NCBI RefSeq assembly: GCF_000013365.1
Contig: NC_007778.1
Span: forward strand, 3,162,001-3,226,000
Direction of reading: 5' to 3'
Origin: Rhodopseudomonas palustris HaA2
GTDB taxonomy: Bacteria > Pseudomonadota > Alphaproteobacteria > Rhizobiales > Xanthobacteraceae
DNA length: 64,000 bases
In this document: piece after piece, positions 42,605 through 53,527 of the stretch
Position numbering within the stretch: the stretch's first letter is position 1
How the letters are laid out: each line of letters opens with the position of its first letter
The notes under the pieces: model-generated
What the model was told of the DNA's origin: nothing
The model's database searches: none
What the model saw: only the letters and a program-made list of their open reading frames with translations
Program-made: the position numbers and the translations under genes

Positions 42605-44026
42605 ATGACCCGACCCGTCGTCACCCGCTTTGCGCCCTCGCCCACCGGCTTCCTCCATATCGGCGGCGGCCGCACCGCTTTGTTCAACTGGCTTTACGCC
42701 CGCAAGCTCGGCGGCAAGATGCTGCTGCGAATCGAAGACACCGATCGCCAGCGCTCCACCCAGCCGGCGATCGACGCCATCCTCGACGGGCTGAAATGGC
42801 TCGGCATCGAATGGGACGGCGACACCGTCTACCAGTTCGCCCGGGCCGCGCGGCATCGCGAGGTCGCCGAGCAATTGCTGGCGGCCGGCAAGGCCTATCG
42901 CTGCTACGCGACCGCCGAGGAACTGACCGCGATGCGCGACAAGGCCCGCGCCGAGGGCCGCTCGAAACTCTACGACGGCAGCTGGCGCGACCGCGATCCG
43001 TCGGAGGCGCCGGCGGACATGAAGCCGACGATCCGGCTCAAGGCGCCGCTCGACGGCGAGACCGTGATCGAGGATCAGGTCCAGGGACGCGTCGTCTGGC
43101 AGAACGAAAATCTCGACGACCTGGTGCTGCTCCGCGGCGACGGCACGCCGACCTACATGCTCGCTGTGGTGGTCGACGATCACGACATGGACGTCACCCA
43201 CGTCATCCGCGGCGACGACCATCTCATCAATGCGGCGCGGCAGAAGCAGATCTACGACGCGATGGGATGGGAGCTGCCGGTAATGGCACACATCCCGCTC
43301 ATCCACGGCCCCGACGGTTCGAAGCTCTCCAAGCGCCACGGCGCGCTCGGTGTCGACGCCTATCGCGCGATGGGCTACCTGCCGGCGGCGCTGCGCAACT
43401 ATCTGGTCCGGCTCGGCTGGAGCCACGGCGATCAGGAAATCTTTACCACGCAGGAAATGATCGATGCGTTCGACCTGGCCGCGATCGGCCGCTCCGCGGC
43501 GCGGTTCGATTTCGCCAAGCTGGAAAGCCTCAATGGCCACTACATCCGCCAGAGCGACGATCAATCTCTCGTGACCCTGCTGGAGGATCTGCTGCATTAC
43601 GTCCCGCAGGGACCGGCGATCGCCGCCCGGCTCACCGACACCACCCGTGCCCAGCTGGTGCAGGCGATGCCGGGGCTGAAAGAGCGGGCCAAGACGCTGC
43701 TCGAACTGCTCGACAATGCCGGCTTCATCTTCGCCGACCGTCCGCTCGCGATCGACGCCAAGGGCCAGGCCGTGCTGACGCCCGACATTCGCGCCCTGAT
43801 CGGGCGCCTGCGCACCGCGCTGGAGGACGTCTCGCCGTGGACCGCGGCGACCACCGAAGCGGCGATGCGGACGTTCGCGGAACAGGCCGGGCTCAAGCTC
43901 GGCGCGGTTGCGCAACCGCTGCGCGTCGCGCTGACCGGACGGACCACGTCACCGGGGATTTTCGACGTTCTGGCCGTGCTGGGCCGCGAGGAGTGCCTGT
44001 CCCGCCTCGCCGATCAGGCCGCGTAG
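42605..44026 (+). CDS. gltX: Glutamyl-tRNA synthetase
   Basis: A 473-residue class I synthetase charging tRNA-Glu. [23 protein letters not shown] carries the HIGH-equivalent [16 protein letters not shown], the [13 protein letters not shown] segment and [13 protein letters not shown] (KMSKS loop) follow, then a helical anticodon-binding C-domain. The ATG at 42605 is two codons after a TTG that also opens the frame; [15 protein letters not shown] is the usual start. Whether it is discriminating cannot be told, but an intact GlnRS next door makes that plausible. Confidence 0.95.
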   Translation: MTRPVVTRFAPSPTGFLHIGGGRTALFNWLYARKLGGKMLLRIEDTDRQRSTQPAIDAILDGLKWLGIEWDGDTVYQFARAARHREVAEQLLAAGKAYRCYATAEELTAMRDKARAEGRSKLYDGSWRDRDPSEAPADMKPTIRLKAPLDGETVIEDQVQGRVVWQNENLDDLVLLRGDGTPTYMLAVVVDDHDMDVTHVIRGDDHLINAARQKQIYDAMGWELPVMAHIPLIHGPDGSKLSKRHGALGVDAYRAMGYLPAALRNYLVRLGWSHGDQEIFTTQEMIDAFDLAAIGRSAARFDFAKLESLNGHYIRQSDDQSLVTLLEDLLHYVPQGPAIAARLTDTTRAQLVQAMPGLKERAKTLLELLDNAGFIFADRPLAIDAKGQAVLTPDIRALIGRLRTALEDVSPWTAATTEAAMRTFAEQAGLKLGAVAQPLRVALTGRTTSPGIFDVLAVLGREECLSRLADQAA

Positions 44027-44176
44027 CCCGCCCCGGGATCGGCCCGGGACAGGCCGTCTTGCGGTGCACACTGCAATAAGCTACGCCTTTCCAGTGTGCT
44101 TTTAGGACAACCAGTCTCGCTCGCATCTTCGGGTGCACCGCCTCTGGTTTCGACAACGAACATCGGGGACCACACG

Positions 44177-45481
44177 ATGGACGCAACGACTAACAACAAG
44201 ACAGCAACGCTCACGGTTGGAAACAACAGCTACGATCTTCCCATTCTGACCGGAACGGTGGGCCCCGATGTCGTCGACATCGGCAAGCTGTACGCTCAGA
44301 CCGGGATGTTCACCTACGATCCGGGCTTCACCTCGACCGCGAGCTGCCAGTCCAAGATCACCTATATCGACGGCGACGCCGGCGTTCTCGAATATCGCGG
44401 TTATCCGATCGAGCAGCTCGCCGAGAAGGGCGACTTCCTCGAGACCTGCTATCTCTTGCTGTACGGCGAATTGCCGACCAAGGCGCAGAAGGACGATTTC
44501 GACCTGCGCATCACCCGGCACACCATGGTGCACGAGCAGATGGCCCGGTTCTTCCAGGGCTTCCGCCGCGACGCGCACCCGATGGCGGTGATGGTCGCCT
44601 CGGTCGGCGCGCTGGCGGCGTTCTATCACGACTCCACCGACATCAACGATCCGAAGCAGCGCATGATCGCGTCGATGCGGATGATCGCGAAGATCCCGAC
44701 GCTGGCGGCGATGGCCTACAAGTACTCGATCGGCCAGCCGTTCGTGTATCCGAAGAACTCGCTCTCCTTCGCCGGCAACTTCATCCATATGTGCTTCGCG
44801 GTGCCGTGCGAGGAGTACAAGGTCAATCCGGTCCTGTCGGCGGCGCTCGACAAGATCTTCACGCTGCACGCCGACCATGAGCAGAACGCCTCGACCTCGA
44901 CGGTGCGGATCGCCGGCTCCTCCGGCGCCAACCCGTTCGCCTGCATCGCGGCCGGCATCGCCTGCCTGTGGGGCCCCGCGCATGGCGGCGCCAACGAAGC
45001 GGCGCTGGCGATGCTCAAGGAGATCGGCTCGGTCGACAACATTCCCGAGTTCATCGCCAAGGTGAAGGACAAGAATTCGTCGGTGCGGCTGATGGGCTTC
45101 GGCCATCGCGTCTACAAGAACTACGATCCGCGCGCGAAGATCATGCAGCAGGTCTGCCACGAAGTGCTGGCCGAAACCGGCCATCACGGCGACCCGCTGT
45201 TGAAGGTGGCGATGGAGCTCGAGAAGATCGCCCTCAGCGATCCGTACTTCATCGATCGCAAGCTGTACCCGAACGTCGACTTCTATTCGGGCATCACGCT
45301 GAAGGCGATGGGCTTCCCGACCGACATGTTCACCGTGTTGTTCGCGGTGGCGCGCACCGTCGGCTGGATCAGCCAGTGGAGCGAGATGATCGAGGATCCG
45401 CACCAGAAGATCGGCCGCCCGCGGCAGCTCTTCACCGGCGCGGCGCGACGCGAATATGTCGGGATCGACAAGCGCGGCTGA
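44177..45481 (+). CDS. gltA: Citrate synthase (type II)
   Basis: A 434-residue enzyme joining acetyl-CoA and oxaloacetate at the entry of the citric acid cycle. Active-site parts are [39 protein letters not shown] and the C-terminal WSEMIEDP...[11 protein letters not shown]. The length is that of the hexameric, NADH-sensitive Gram-negative form. The ATG at 44177 has a GGGG run upstream; 27 extra upstream codons are not family-like. An intrinsic terminator follows the stop by 25 bp. Confidence 0.97.
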   Translation: MDATTNNKTATLTVGNNSYDLPILTGTVGPDVVDIGKLYAQTGMFTYDPGFTSTASCQSKITYIDGDAGVLEYRGYPIEQLAEKGDFLETCYLLLYGELPTKAQKDDFDLRITRHTMVHEQMARFFQGFRRDAHPMAVMVASVGALAAFYHDSTDINDPKQRMIASMRMIAKIPTLAAMAYKYSIGQPFVYPKNSLSFAGNFIHMCFAVPCEEYKVNPVLSAALDKIFTLHADHEQNASTSTVRIAGSSGANPFACIAAGIACLWGPAHGGANEAALAMLKEIGSVDNIPEFIAKVKDKNSSVRLMGFGHRVYKNYDPRAKIMQQVCHEVLAETGHHGDPLLKVAMELEKIALSDPYFIDRKLYPNVDFYSGITLKAMGFPTDMFTVLFAVARTVGWISQWSEMIEDPHQKIGRPRQLFTGAARREYVGIDKRG

Positions 45482-45505
45482 TCGCCTGAAGGTCTTCAGA
45501 AGGAA

Positions 45506-45540
45506 CGGCGAACCGCCCAGGCGGTTCGCCGTTTTGCTTT
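45506..45540 (+). terminator. Rho-independent terminator after gltA
   Basis: CGGCGAACCGCC (45506-45517) pairs perfectly with GGCGGTTCGCCG (45520-45531), a 12-bp GC-rich stem with a minimal loop. It is followed by TTTTGCTTT. It lies 25 bp past the gltA stop, before the convergent deaminase gene. Confidence 0.9.
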
Positions 45541-45574
45541 GTGGCCCTCGCCCGGACGCCCCCCGAGCGCAGCT

Positions 45575-46219
45575 TCAGTAACGCGCGCGATCGGGCAGCG
45601 TGCGGAATTCCTGCCAAACCTTCTGCGCATCGCTCCGCATCATCTGAGCGATTCGAACTTTGCGCTTGGCGTAGGGATTCTTCATGTCGGCGCCGATGTT
45701 TGAATCGTCGAACAGATCGGCATAGTCGGTCCAGGACGCCGCGAAGAAGATCCGGTCGAGCCGCGCCCAATAGGCTGTCGCGTAGCACATCGGGCAACAC
45801 TCGCAGCTCGTGTACATGGTCGCGCCGCGCAGGTTCGGCGCGCCGACCTTCTTGCACGCGGCGCGGATCGCATTGACTTCGGCGTGCGCCGACGGGTCGT
45901 TGTCGCGCAGCACGCTGTTGCCTGTCGCCGCGAGCACTTCGCCATCGCGCACGATCACGGCCCCGAACGCGCCGCCGGTCTTTTCGACCACGCCGGCCTT
46001 GCGCATCAGTGCGATCGCCTGGGTCATGTGCTGGCGATCCTGTTCGGTGATCGCAGCAGGCGCCGCCGCCTTGGCCTCCGCAACCGTCGCGCCGGCCGGC
46101 AACATCGCAGCGCCGAATGCCGCAGCGCCGGTTGTGAGGAAATTCCGGCGGTGGACGACGGTCGCTGATGCGAACAACGTGTCGAGCGACGACGCAGCTT
46201 GGATCGATGATTTGGTCAT
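45575..46219 (-). CDS. Tat-exported nucleoside/guanine deaminase-like protein
   Basis: A 214-residue zinc deaminase of the cytidine-deaminase-like superfamily. Active-site pieces are SAHAEVNAIRAAC (zinc His and catalytic Glu) and TSCECCPMCYAT (PCxxC zinc cysteines). Before it lies HRRNFLTTGAAAFGAAMLPAGATVAEA, a twin-arginine signal at about residues 23-49, so the enzyme is probably exported. The ATG at 46219 has GGAG nine bases upstream and leaves a 22-residue stretch before the twin arginine. Cytoplasmic relatives act on guanine or nucleosides; the periplasmic substrate is unknown. Confidence 0.85.
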   Translation of the reverse strand: MTKSSIQAASSLDTLFASATVVHRRNFLTTGAAAFGAAMLPAGATVAEAKAAAPAAITEQDRQHMTQAIALMRKAGVVEKTGGAFGAVIVRDGEVLAATGNSVLRDNDPSAHAEVNAIRAACKKVGAPNLRGATMYTSCECCPMCYATAYWARLDRIFFAASWTDYADLFDDSNIGADMKNPYAKRKVRIAQMMRSDAQKVWQEFRTLPDRARY

Positions 46220-46352
46220 GCAGGCGAGCTCCGTTGCGACAATGCGCATCCGCTCCGATCCACGCGGCCGGAAGCTCAATGCTTCCGCAGGCTAGTTCCC
46301 ATTGATTGAGAATTGATTGCAACAGCGCGCCCGCAGCACCGGGTCGCGTGTC

Positions 46353-47534
46353 TCAATGTTTGCGAAGGACGTTCAGGACAATATCGGCCGCACGCCCGCT
46401 CGGCGTCTGCGCGCCGGTCGACATGATGTCGTCGATCCGCCCGAAGCCTTCGAGCTGGCGCGCCCGCATCGGCGTGTCGGCCAGCACCTCGCGCAGCGCC
46501 GGCACCAGTCTGTCCGGGACGCAATCCTCCTGGATGAATTCCGGGATGACGTTCTCGCCGACCACGAGATTGGCGAGGATCACCGAGGCCGAGCGGATCA
46601 CCCGCTTGCCGATCCAGGCCTCCATCGCGCCGGCCTTGTAGACCGCGACCATCGGCACATGCGCCAGCGCCAGTTCCAGCGTCACGGTACCGGACTTGGC
46701 GAACGCCGCACGCGCGATCCGGAACGCCGCCTTCTTGTCGGCGTCGCCGACCACGATCCTCGGCTGCACCGGCCAGTCGCGCACGCCCGCCTCGACGGCG
46801 TCGCGCAGATGCGGAACGGTCGGCAGGATCAATTCGAGATCGCCCTGCTCGGCCTGCAGCCGCCCCAGCGTTTCGCCGAACACCGCCATCAGATGATGGA
46901 TCTCGCTGCGCCGGCTGCCCGGCAGCACCACCAGCACGGGCGGTTCGGCGTCGCGCCGCGCCTGCTCGGCCGGACTCGGGCGCAGATGGGCGATCTGCTC
47001 GGTCAGCGGATGGCCCACATAGGTGCAGGGGGGGCCGCGCAGCCTGCGATATTCTTCCGGCTCGAACGGCAGCAGCGCCAGCACGTGATCGACATAGCGG
47101 CGCATCGCGCGAGCGCGGCCCGGCCGCCACGCCCAGACCGTCGGCGACACGTAGTTGACGATCGCGATCGACGGATCGCGCACGCGGACCCGTCGTGCGA
47201 CGCGGTGCGTGAAGTCCGGGCTATCGATGATGATCAGCATGTCGGGCTTGGCGCCGAGCACCGCGTCCGCCGTGCTGCGGATCCGGCGCAGGATCGAGGG
47301 CAATCGCCGGACCACGGCGGAGATCCCCATGATCGACAATTCCTCGATGGGAAACAGCGAGACCAGCCCCTGCTCCGCCATCGCCCGCCCGCCGACGCCT
47401 TCGAACACGACGCCGTCGCCGAGCCGCGTTTTCAGCGCCTGCATCAGCGCCGCGCCGAGCCTGTCGCCGGATTCCTCCGTGGCGATCAGAAACAATCGGC
47501 GCACCGCGCCCGTTGTGGCGTTCGCAGCCCTCAC
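46353..47534 (-). CDS. lpxB: Lipid-A-disaccharide synthase
   Basis: A 393-residue peripheral membrane GT-B enzyme joining lipid X and UDP-diacylglucosamine. Family motifs are FLIATEESGDRLGAALM, FEGVGGRAM, IIIDSPDFTHRVAR, YVSPTVWAWRPGRA, YVGHPLTEQI, VLPGSRRSEI and AFAKSGTVTLELA. The start is the GTG at 47534, which overlaps the lpxI stop (GTGA); the long open frame beyond is a shadow of lpxI. It ends the leftward envelope run. Confidence 0.96.
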   Translation of the reverse strand: MRAANATTGAVRRLFLIATEESGDRLGAALMQALKTRLGDGVVFEGVGGRAMAEQGLVSLFPIEELSIMGISAVVRRLPSILRRIRSTADAVLGAKPDMLIIIDSPDFTHRVARRVRVRDPSIAIVNYVSPTVWAWRPGRARAMRRYVDHVLALLPFEPEEYRRLRGPPCTYVGHPLTEQIAHLRPSPAEQARRDAEPPVLVVLPGSRRSEIHHLMAVFGETLGRLQAEQGDLELILPTVPHLRDAVEAGVRDWPVQPRIVVGDADKKAAFRIARAAFAKSGTVTLELALAHVPMVAVYKAGAMEAWIGKRVIRSASVILANLVVGENVIPEFIQEDCVPDRLVPALREVLADTPMRARQLEGFGRIDDIMSTGAQTPSGRAADIVLNVLRKH

Positions 47535-48388
47535 GCCGGCACACCGGTGACGAACAGACCCGCCTTGTCGGCGGCCGCGATCATCGCCTGCGGTTCGGCC
47601 ACCAGCGTATTGCCGGCGGCCACGGCGACGCCCGCGAGGCCGGCGGCGGCGACGCCCTCGATGGTGCGCGGGCCGAGCGTCGGCAGGTCGAAGCGCAGGT
47701 CCTGGCCGGTCTTGGGCGCCTTCACCAGGACGCCGCGGCCGGGCTTGGCGGCGATCCTGCCCTGCCCGCGCAGCCGCGCCAGATTGGCCAGCAGCGCGTC
47801 GGTGCCGCCGATATCCTCGACCGCCACGACATGGCCCTCGATCACGATCACGGCCTGGCCGATGTCGAACGGGCTCAGCGCCGCCAGCACCGCCTGTCCT
47901 TTGGCGATATCGGCGCGATGCCGAGTATCGGGGGCGGCCTTGGTCAGTTCGCCTGGCGGCATCAGCAGTTCCGGCGCGACGTCCTTGACGCCGCGGAGGC
48001 GAAAGCCCTCGCCCTCGAAGATCCGGCCGATGCTGGTGAGCAAATGATCGTCGCCGCCGCGATACGCGGCCATCACGCGCGGCAGCACGCGGAACGCGCC
48101 CCAGTCGAGCCGAACCGACGTCAGCGCCGGCCGGATCAGCGAGCCGATGAACACGACGTCGCGGCAATGCTCGGTGCGCAGCAACCGCTTCAACCGGCCG
48201 AACTGGCCGATCGAGATCCAGTGATGGCGAAATCGCGCGATCTCGTTCGGATCGCAAAAGCCGCGCAGGCCGATCAGCAGCGGCGTGATTGTCCGTGTCT
48301 GCAACGCGTCCGCGACCGCGAACGGCAACACACCTCCGCCGGCGATGACACCGACAGGCGAGTCGATCTGCGGGACGGGACCGGTCAT
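47531..48388 (-). CDS. lpxI: UDP-2,3-diacylglucosamine diphosphatase LpxI
   Basis: A 285-residue LpxI, the non-orthologous replacement of LpxH typical of alphaproteobacteria. It cleaves UDP-2,3-diacylglucosamine to lipid X. Characteristic parts are VGVIAGGGVLPFAVADA (N-terminal nucleotide loop), HHWISIGQFGRLKRLL, VFIGSLIRPAL and IEGHVVAVEDIGGTDALL. It starts 18 bp after lpxA and overlaps lpxB by 4 bp, matching its order in the pathway. Confidence 0.95.
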   Translation of the reverse strand: MTGPVPQIDSPVGVIAGGGVLPFAVADALQTRTITPLLIGLRGFCDPNEIARFRHHWISIGQFGRLKRLLRTEHCRDVVFIGSLIRPALTSVRLDWGAFRVLPRVMAAYRGGDDHLLTSIGRIFEGEGFRLRGVKDVAPELLMPPGELTKAAPDTRHRADIAKGQAVLAALSPFDIGQAVIVIEGHVVAVEDIGGTDALLANLARLRGQGRIAAKPGRGVLVKAPKTGQDLRFDLPTLGPRTIEGVAAAGLAGVAVAAGNTLVAEPQAMIAAADKAGLFVTGVPA

Positions 48389-48406
48389 GGCGCGGCCGCC
48401 GCCAGC

Positions 48407-49249
48407 CTAGGCGTCGGTCTCAGCGTTGTCGTCGTCGGCGCGAGCTCCCTCCGCCACCGAGCACAGCGGCCGGCGACGCCGGCCGAGGCGCTTGCCGTCG
48501 TCGATGAAGGCGACGATCTCGGCGATGGCGGGATCCTCGACGGTGCGCGGTCGCACCCGTTCGAGCCGTTCGGCGAGCGCGCCCTCGCTGTAGAACAGGT
48601 CGTTGAAGAACGAGCGAACAAGGTTGAGCCGCTCCCTGGTGAATTTGCGCCGGCGCATGCCGACGATATTCAACCCCGAGAGCTTCGCATAGATGCCGGC
48701 GGCGAGCGCGTAGGGAATGACGTCGTCGCGCACGCCGCTGATGCCGCCGAGCATGACCTGGGCGCCGACGCGGGTGAATTGCTGCAACACCGTCATGCCG
48801 CCGATGAAGGTAAAATCGCCGATCTCGCAATGCCCGCCGAGCGTCGCCGCATTGGCGAAGATCACGTCGTTGCCGACGATGCAGTCGTGGCCGACATGGC
48901 TCGCCGCCATGAAGAAGCCGCGGTCGCCGACACGGGTGACGCCGCCGCCGCCGACCGTGCCGGTGTTCATCGTCACGTTCTCGCGGATGGTGCAGCCGCT
49001 GCCGATCAAGAGCTGCGTCGGCTCACCCTTGTAGCCGGTCGATTGCGGTGCGCCGCCGAGCGAGGCGAACGGGTGGATCGTGCAGCTCTCGCCGATGGTG
49101 GTGTGGCCGGTGAGGTTGACGTGGCTGATCAGCCGGGTGCCGGCGCCGATGCTGACATTCGGACCGACAGTGCAGAACGGCCCGATCGATACCTCGTCGC
49201 CGATCACGGCGCCGTCTTCAACTCGCGCGGTTGGGTCGATTCTGCTCAT
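48407..49249 (-). CDS. lpxA: UDP-N-acetylglucosamine acyltransferase
   Basis: A 280-residue left-handed beta-helix enzyme for the first step of lipid A synthesis, moving a 3-hydroxyacyl chain from ACP to UDP-GlcNAc. Hexapeptide repeats fill residues 8-190. The catalytic His121 is in ASHVGHDCIVG. The C-terminal helical domain opens SGLNIVGMRRRKF. The tail is longer than in E. coli and acidic. It starts 10 bp after fabZ. Confidence 0.96.
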   Translation of the reverse strand: MSRIDPTARVEDGAVIGDEVSIGPFCTVGPNVSIGAGTRLISHVNLTGHTTIGESCTIHPFASLGGAPQSTGYKGEPTQLLIGSGCTIRENVTMNTGTVGGGGVTRVGDRGFFMAASHVGHDCIVGNDVIFANAATLGGHCEIGDFTFIGGMTVLQQFTRVGAQVMLGGISGVRDDVIPYALAAGIYAKLSGLNIVGMRRRKFTRERLNLVRSFFNDLFYSEGALAERLERVRPRTVEDPAIAEIVAFIDDGKRLGRRRRPLCSVAEGARADDDNAETDA

Positions 49250-49259
49250 GAAATCCGGT

Positions 49260-49715
49260 TCAATCGGTCAGCATTGCGCCGACGTCGGCTTCCGCGACGG
49301 TCTGGCCGTCGACGATCGCATCGCCGTGGAACCACCACATGGTCTTGCGGCGGCCGATGCTCTTCATATGATATTCGATCGTGTCGCCCGGCAACACCGG
49401 CTTGCGGAACTTGCACTTGTCGATGGTGAGAAAATACACCGCACGCGGCTTCTCCGTGCCGGTCACCGACATGATGCCGATGACGCCGGCGGTCTGTGCC
49501 ATGCCTTCGATCATCAGCACGCCGGGAAACACCGGCCGCTCCGGAAAGTGCCCCTGAAATGCCGGCTCGTTGAAGGTCACGTTCTTGACGCCGATGCCGC
49601 TGTGATCTTCGCGGATGTTCTTGACGCGATCGATCAGCAGAAACGGAAAACGGTGCGGGAGGGTCTTGAGGATGGTGTTGATGTCCACATCCGCGAAACG
49701 TATCGGCGATTCCAT
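49260..49715 (-). CDS. fabZ: 3-hydroxyacyl-ACP dehydratase FabZ
   Basis: A 151-residue hotdog dehydratase of fatty-acid elongation. [15 protein letters not shown] is the N-terminal signature. The catalytic His lies in [13 protein letters not shown] and the Glu in [11 protein letters not shown]. The ATG at 49715 overlaps the last base of the lpxD stop (TGATG), giving tight coupling. Its position between lpxD and lpxA links supply of hydroxyacyl-ACP to fatty acids and lipid A. Confidence 0.97.
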   Translation of the reverse strand: MESPIRFADVDINTILKTLPHRFPFLLIDRVKNIREDHSGIGVKNVTFNEPAFQGHFPERPVFPGVLMIEGMAQTAGVIGIMSVTGTEKPRAVYFLTIDKCKFRKPVLPGDTIEYHMKSIGRRKTMWWFHGDAIVDGQTVAEADVGAMLTD

Positions 49716-50794
49716 CAGCCCCGGTCCTCGTCTTTTCCGTCGTCGGCCTTCGGCGCCGCGCCCGCACCACCCCGCATCAACCGCTCGACCGCGATGATTT
49801 CCCGGAACCATTGCTTGGTCGGCTTCGCGAAGTAGCCACCCCAGCGCTCGCCGGCCGGGACGCTGTCCTTGACCGCGCTCATCGCGGTGATCTGCGCACC
49901 GTCGCCGATCATGACGTGGTTGTTGATGCCGACCTTGGCGCCCAGCGCGACGTTGTCGCCCAGCGTCAGGCTGCCGGCAAGGCCGCATTGCGCCGCGATG
50001 ACACAATGTCGACCAATTGTTACGTTGTGGCCGACCTGCACCTGATTGTCGATCTTGGTGCCCTCGCCGATCACCGTATCGCGCAGGCCGCCCCGATCGA
50101 CGGTGGTACCGGAGCCGATCTCGACATCGTTCTGGATGATCACCCGCCCGACCTGCGGCACCTTTTGATGGGTCCGGGCGAAGATGAAGCGGAAGCCGTC
50201 CTGCCCGATGTGACAGCCGGGGTGAATCAGAACGTTGTTGCCGATCAGCGAGAACTGGATCGTGGTGTTGGCGCCGACATTGCAGTCGCGACCGATCTTG
50301 ACGCCGCTTGCGATCACGGCACCCGCCCCGATCACGCTGCCTGCGCCGATCTCCACATCAGGACCGATCACCGCCAGTGGATCGACAATCACCCCGTCCT
50401 CGAGCCGGGCGCTGGGATGGATGACCGCCGAGGGAGCAATGCCGGTGCCTCCGAAGCCCGACATCGGCCGCATCGCATCTTCGTGGATGTGCCGCGCATA
50501 GGCCACGAACGCCTGAACCGGGCTCTTCACCCGCAGCACGGCCACATGTGGCGGCACGCGGGTCTCATACCGTTGCGTCACCAGGCAGGCCCCGGCGTGG
50601 GTCTGCTCCAGTTCCGCGACGTATTTGATGTTCTCGAAGAAGCCGAGATGCATCGGTCCCGCCTCGTCGAGCGAGGCGATTCCGGAAATAACGCGGTCGC
50701 CCTGGGACGGGTCGACCAGCTCAGCCTTCGTCAACGCGGCGATTTCAGCCAACGTCGACGAAGGACGCGGTTTGAAGAACAAAGTCGAGGTCAT
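49715..50794 (-). CDS. lpxD: UDP-3-O-acylglucosamine N-acyltransferase
   Basis: A 359-residue trimeric hexapeptide-repeat enzyme adding the N-linked 3-hydroxyacyl chain in lipid A synthesis. The uridine-binding N-domain (residues 1-120) has [21 protein letters not shown]. The beta-helix includes [10 protein letters not shown] and [16 protein letters not shown] with the expected catalytic His. The C-terminal helical end is extended and acidic. It lies 28 bp after bamA. Confidence 0.96.
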   Translation of the reverse strand: MTSTLFFKPRPSSTLAEIAALTKAELVDPSQGDRVISGIASLDEAGPMHLGFFENIKYVAELEQTHAGACLVTQRYETRVPPHVAVLRVKSPVQAFVAYARHIHEDAMRPMSGFGGTGIAPSAVIHPSARLEDGVIVDPLAVIGPDVEIGAGSVIGAGAVIASGVKIGRDCNVGANTTIQFSLIGNNVLIHPGCHIGQDGFRFIFARTHQKVPQVGRVIIQNDVEIGSGTTVDRGGLRDTVIGEGTKIDNQVQVGHNVTIGRHCVIAAQCGLAGSLTLGDNVALGAKVGINNHVMIGDGAQITAMSAVKDSVPAGERWGGYFAKPTKQWFREIIAVERLMRGGAGAAPKADDGKDEDRG

Positions 50795-50822
50795 CCTGCG
50801 GTCGCAGTCCGGACCGCGGGAC

Positions 50823-53360
50823 TTAGAACGAAGTCCCGCCGCCGAATTTGAATTCCTGGACGCGGTCGTACTTACCCTTGGTGATCGGGACAGCGTAGTC
50901 GAACCGCAGCGGACCGAACGGCGAGGCCCAGATCAGGCCGACACCCACCGAGGTGCGGACCAGATTGGTGTCGTCGTAATTCAGGCCGGCGCAGGTCCCG
51001 ATCGAGGTCTGGCTCGCCGGCGTACAACCGGGCGCGTTGACTTCGTTGGTGAGCGTCCACGACGTCGGGCCCTTGTAGTCGAACAGCGAGCCGGCGTCGG
51101 CATAGACGGCGCCCTTGAGCCCGACTTCCTTCGGCAGGAACCAGAACGGCATCTGCAACTCGACCGATGCGCCCCAGTAGTTGGTGCCGCCGAGCGCGTC
51201 GCCGCCGTAGCCGTAGAAGGCGTACTGGCCGATGTCGCGCGGACCGATACCGTTCGGCGCGAAGCCGCGGACCAGGTTCGGACCCATCTGGAAGTGGTCG
51301 AGCATGCGCAGCTGGTTGCCGCCATAGGTGCTGAGATTGCCGGCCTGCAGGTGGACGATGCCGACGATGTCCGACACCAGCGGGGTGTAGTACTTGGCGT
51401 CGAACGCCGACTTCAGGAACTTCACGTCGCCGCCGACGCCGGCGAAGTCCTGACGGAAGTCGACCAGCAGACCGTTGGTCGGGTTCCGGGTGTTGTCCAG
51501 CGTGTTGTAGGTCAGGGTGTAGCCGACCGAGGAGGTCCAGTAGGCGCCGTTGGACAGGCCGATGCGGACCGGAAGCGAGGCTTCGCCGTCGCCGTAGCAG
51601 CCGAGCACGCCGTAGCCGGTGTTGTTCGGATTGCCGGCCGCGATGAACTGAGGCGTCGGGAAGTAGTTCGCCGAGCCGAGATTGTTGTTACAATTGTTCA
51701 GGTACGACGGCAGCGTGATTTCCTGCCGGTACAGCGAATAGCGCAGCTGCAGGGTCAGGTCTTCGCGCAGGGCGAAGCCGAGCCGCGGGCTGATGCCGAG
51801 CGTCTTGGTGCCGTACGAGATGTAGCTGTTGGCGAGCTGCTCGCGCTGATACAGGTCGAGGCCGAGCGCGACGCGGTAGTCGAGCAGATAGGGCTCGACG
51901 AGCGACAGCGAGTAGCCGCGCGCATACTGGCCGTATTGCACGGTCGCCTTGGCGAACAGGCCGCGGCCGAGGAAGTTGCGCTCCGAGACGCTGACTTCGC
52001 CCATCGCGCCGTTGCTGGTCGAATAGCCGCCGGAGACCGAGAAGTCGCCGGTCGATTTCTCTTCGAGATTGACCACCAGGATGACGCGGTCGCTCGACGA
52101 GCCGGGTTCGGTCGAGATCTTCACGGACTTGAAGAAGTCGAGGTTCTTCAGCCGGCGCTCGGCCCGGTCGACCAGCGCGCGGTTGTAGGCATCGCCTTCC
52201 GCGATATCGAACTCGCGCCGGATGACGTAGTCGCGGGTCCGGGTGTTGCCGACGACGTTGATCCGCTCGATGTAGACCCGAGCGCCCTCCTCGATCGAGA
52301 ACACGATCGAGACGGTATGGGATTCGAAATTACGATCGCCACGCGGACGCACCGTCGCGAATGCATAGCCGCGCCGCGACATCTCGATCTGCATTTCCTC
52401 GACGGACTTCTCGAGCGCCTCGGCGTTGTACAGCGAGCCGACATTCACCCGCGAATAGCTGCTCAGGGAATTGGCGTCGAAATTCGGAATCGTCGATTCG
52501 AAGCTCACCGAGCCGACGCGATATTGCTGACCTTCCTCGATCTTGAAGGAGACGAGGAAGCCCTTGCGCTCCGGATCGTATTCGGTCAGCGCGGCCACCA
52601 CCTGAACGTCGGCATAGCCGTTCTTCAGATAAAAGCGCCGGATCAGATCGCGGTCCGCCTCGACCCGATCCGGATCGTAGACGTCGCCCGAGCCGAGGAA
52701 GCTCAGCAGGTTGGATTCGCGGGTCTTGATGACGTCCTTCAGCCGATAGGACGAGAACGCCTTGTTGCCGATGAATTCGATCGACTTGACGCCGGTCTTG
52801 TCGCCTTCGTTGACGACGAACACCAGATCGACGCGGTTGTTCGGCTGTTCGATGATCTGCGGATCGACGCGAACGTCGTAACGGCCCGACCGGCGGTAGA
52901 TTTCAGCGATCCGCAGCGCGTCGGACTGGATCATCGGACGCGACAGCGTGCCACGCGGCTTCGACTGGATTTCCGCCGAAAGCTGCTCGTCCTTGATCTT
53001 CTTGTTGCCCTCGAAAGCGAGCCGGCCGATCACCGGGTTTTCGACGACGCTGACGACGAGGCGACCGCCGCCACCCTGATTGATCCGGACGTCCTGGAAC
53101 AGCCCCGTCTCGATCAGCGCCTTGAGGCCGTCGTCGATGCTGCCCTGGTCGAGCCGGCCGCTCGGGCCTGGCTTGAAATAGGAGCGAATGGTGTCGGCCT
53201 CGACCCGGCGGTTGCCCTCGACCTGAATCGAAGAGGCAGACTGCGCGGCCGCAGGCGACGCCGTCAATACAGCGGTCGCCGTCGTGGCGACCGGTACGGC
53301 GAAAAACACCAGGGTGGCAGCAAGAAGGCCCCCCCGCAACAATCGCATTCCAGCATTCAT
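50823..53360 (-). CDS. bamA: Outer-membrane assembly factor BamA
   Basis: An 845-residue Omp85 protein that inserts beta-barrels into the outer membrane. A signal peptide (about 1-40) precedes five POTRA modules, starting [19 protein letters not shown]. The 16-strand barrel follows, with [13 protein letters not shown] (the VRGF/Y motif) and a C-terminal FKFGGGTSF ending in Phe. The ATG at 53360 is chosen with AAGGG about ten bases upstream; MRLLRGG four codons later is possible. It follows rseP and precedes lpxD. Confidence 0.97.
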   Translation of the reverse strand: MNAGMRLLRGGLLAATLVFFAVPVATTATAVLTASPAAAQSASSIQVEGNRRVEADTIRSYFKPGPSGRLDQGSIDDGLKALIETGLFQDVRINQGGGGRLVVSVVENPVIGRLAFEGNKKIKDEQLSAEIQSKPRGTLSRPMIQSDALRIAEIYRRSGRYDVRVDPQIIEQPNNRVDLVFVVNEGDKTGVKSIEFIGNKAFSSYRLKDVIKTRESNLLSFLGSGDVYDPDRVEADRDLIRRFYLKNGYADVQVVAALTEYDPERKGFLVSFKIEEGQQYRVGSVSFESTIPNFDANSLSSYSRVNVGSLYNAEALEKSVEEMQIEMSRRGYAFATVRPRGDRNFESHTVSIVFSIEEGARVYIERINVVGNTRTRDYVIRREFDIAEGDAYNRALVDRAERRLKNLDFFKSVKISTEPGSSSDRVILVVNLEEKSTGDFSVSGGYSTSNGAMGEVSVSERNFLGRGLFAKATVQYGQYARGYSLSLVEPYLLDYRVALGLDLYQREQLANSYISYGTKTLGISPRLGFALREDLTLQLRYSLYRQEITLPSYLNNCNNNLGSANYFPTPQFIAAGNPNNTGYGVLGCYGDGEASLPVRIGLSNGAYWTSSVGYTLTYNTLDNTRNPTNGLLVDFRQDFAGVGGDVKFLKSAFDAKYYTPLVSDIVGIVHLQAGNLSTYGGNQLRMLDHFQMGPNLVRGFAPNGIGPRDIGQYAFYGYGGDALGGTNYWGASVELQMPFWFLPKEVGLKGAVYADAGSLFDYKGPTSWTLTNEVNAPGCTPASQTSIGTCAGLNYDDTNLVRTSVGVGLIWASPFGPLRFDYAVPITKGKYDRVQEFKFGGGTSF

Positions 53361-53527
53361 GCGCAACGCGCCCTTGTCATTCCAGTGCCGACCCGCAGCC
53401 CCCGTGCCGGCAGAATCCCCAACTTGCCTTGCTTGTAGACAATTTTGCCGAGCCGGCAAACGTCCATTCGCAGTGCGATTTCAATTTCGTTCCAACACGT
53501 TGCCCATCGGCCACGTTCGGTTTCCGA

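Noticed and set aside
50625-53438. A 937-codon open frame antisense to bamA
   Set aside because: The bamA reading is unmistakable (POTRA modules, VRGF motif, terminal Phe); the antisense frame shows no family features.
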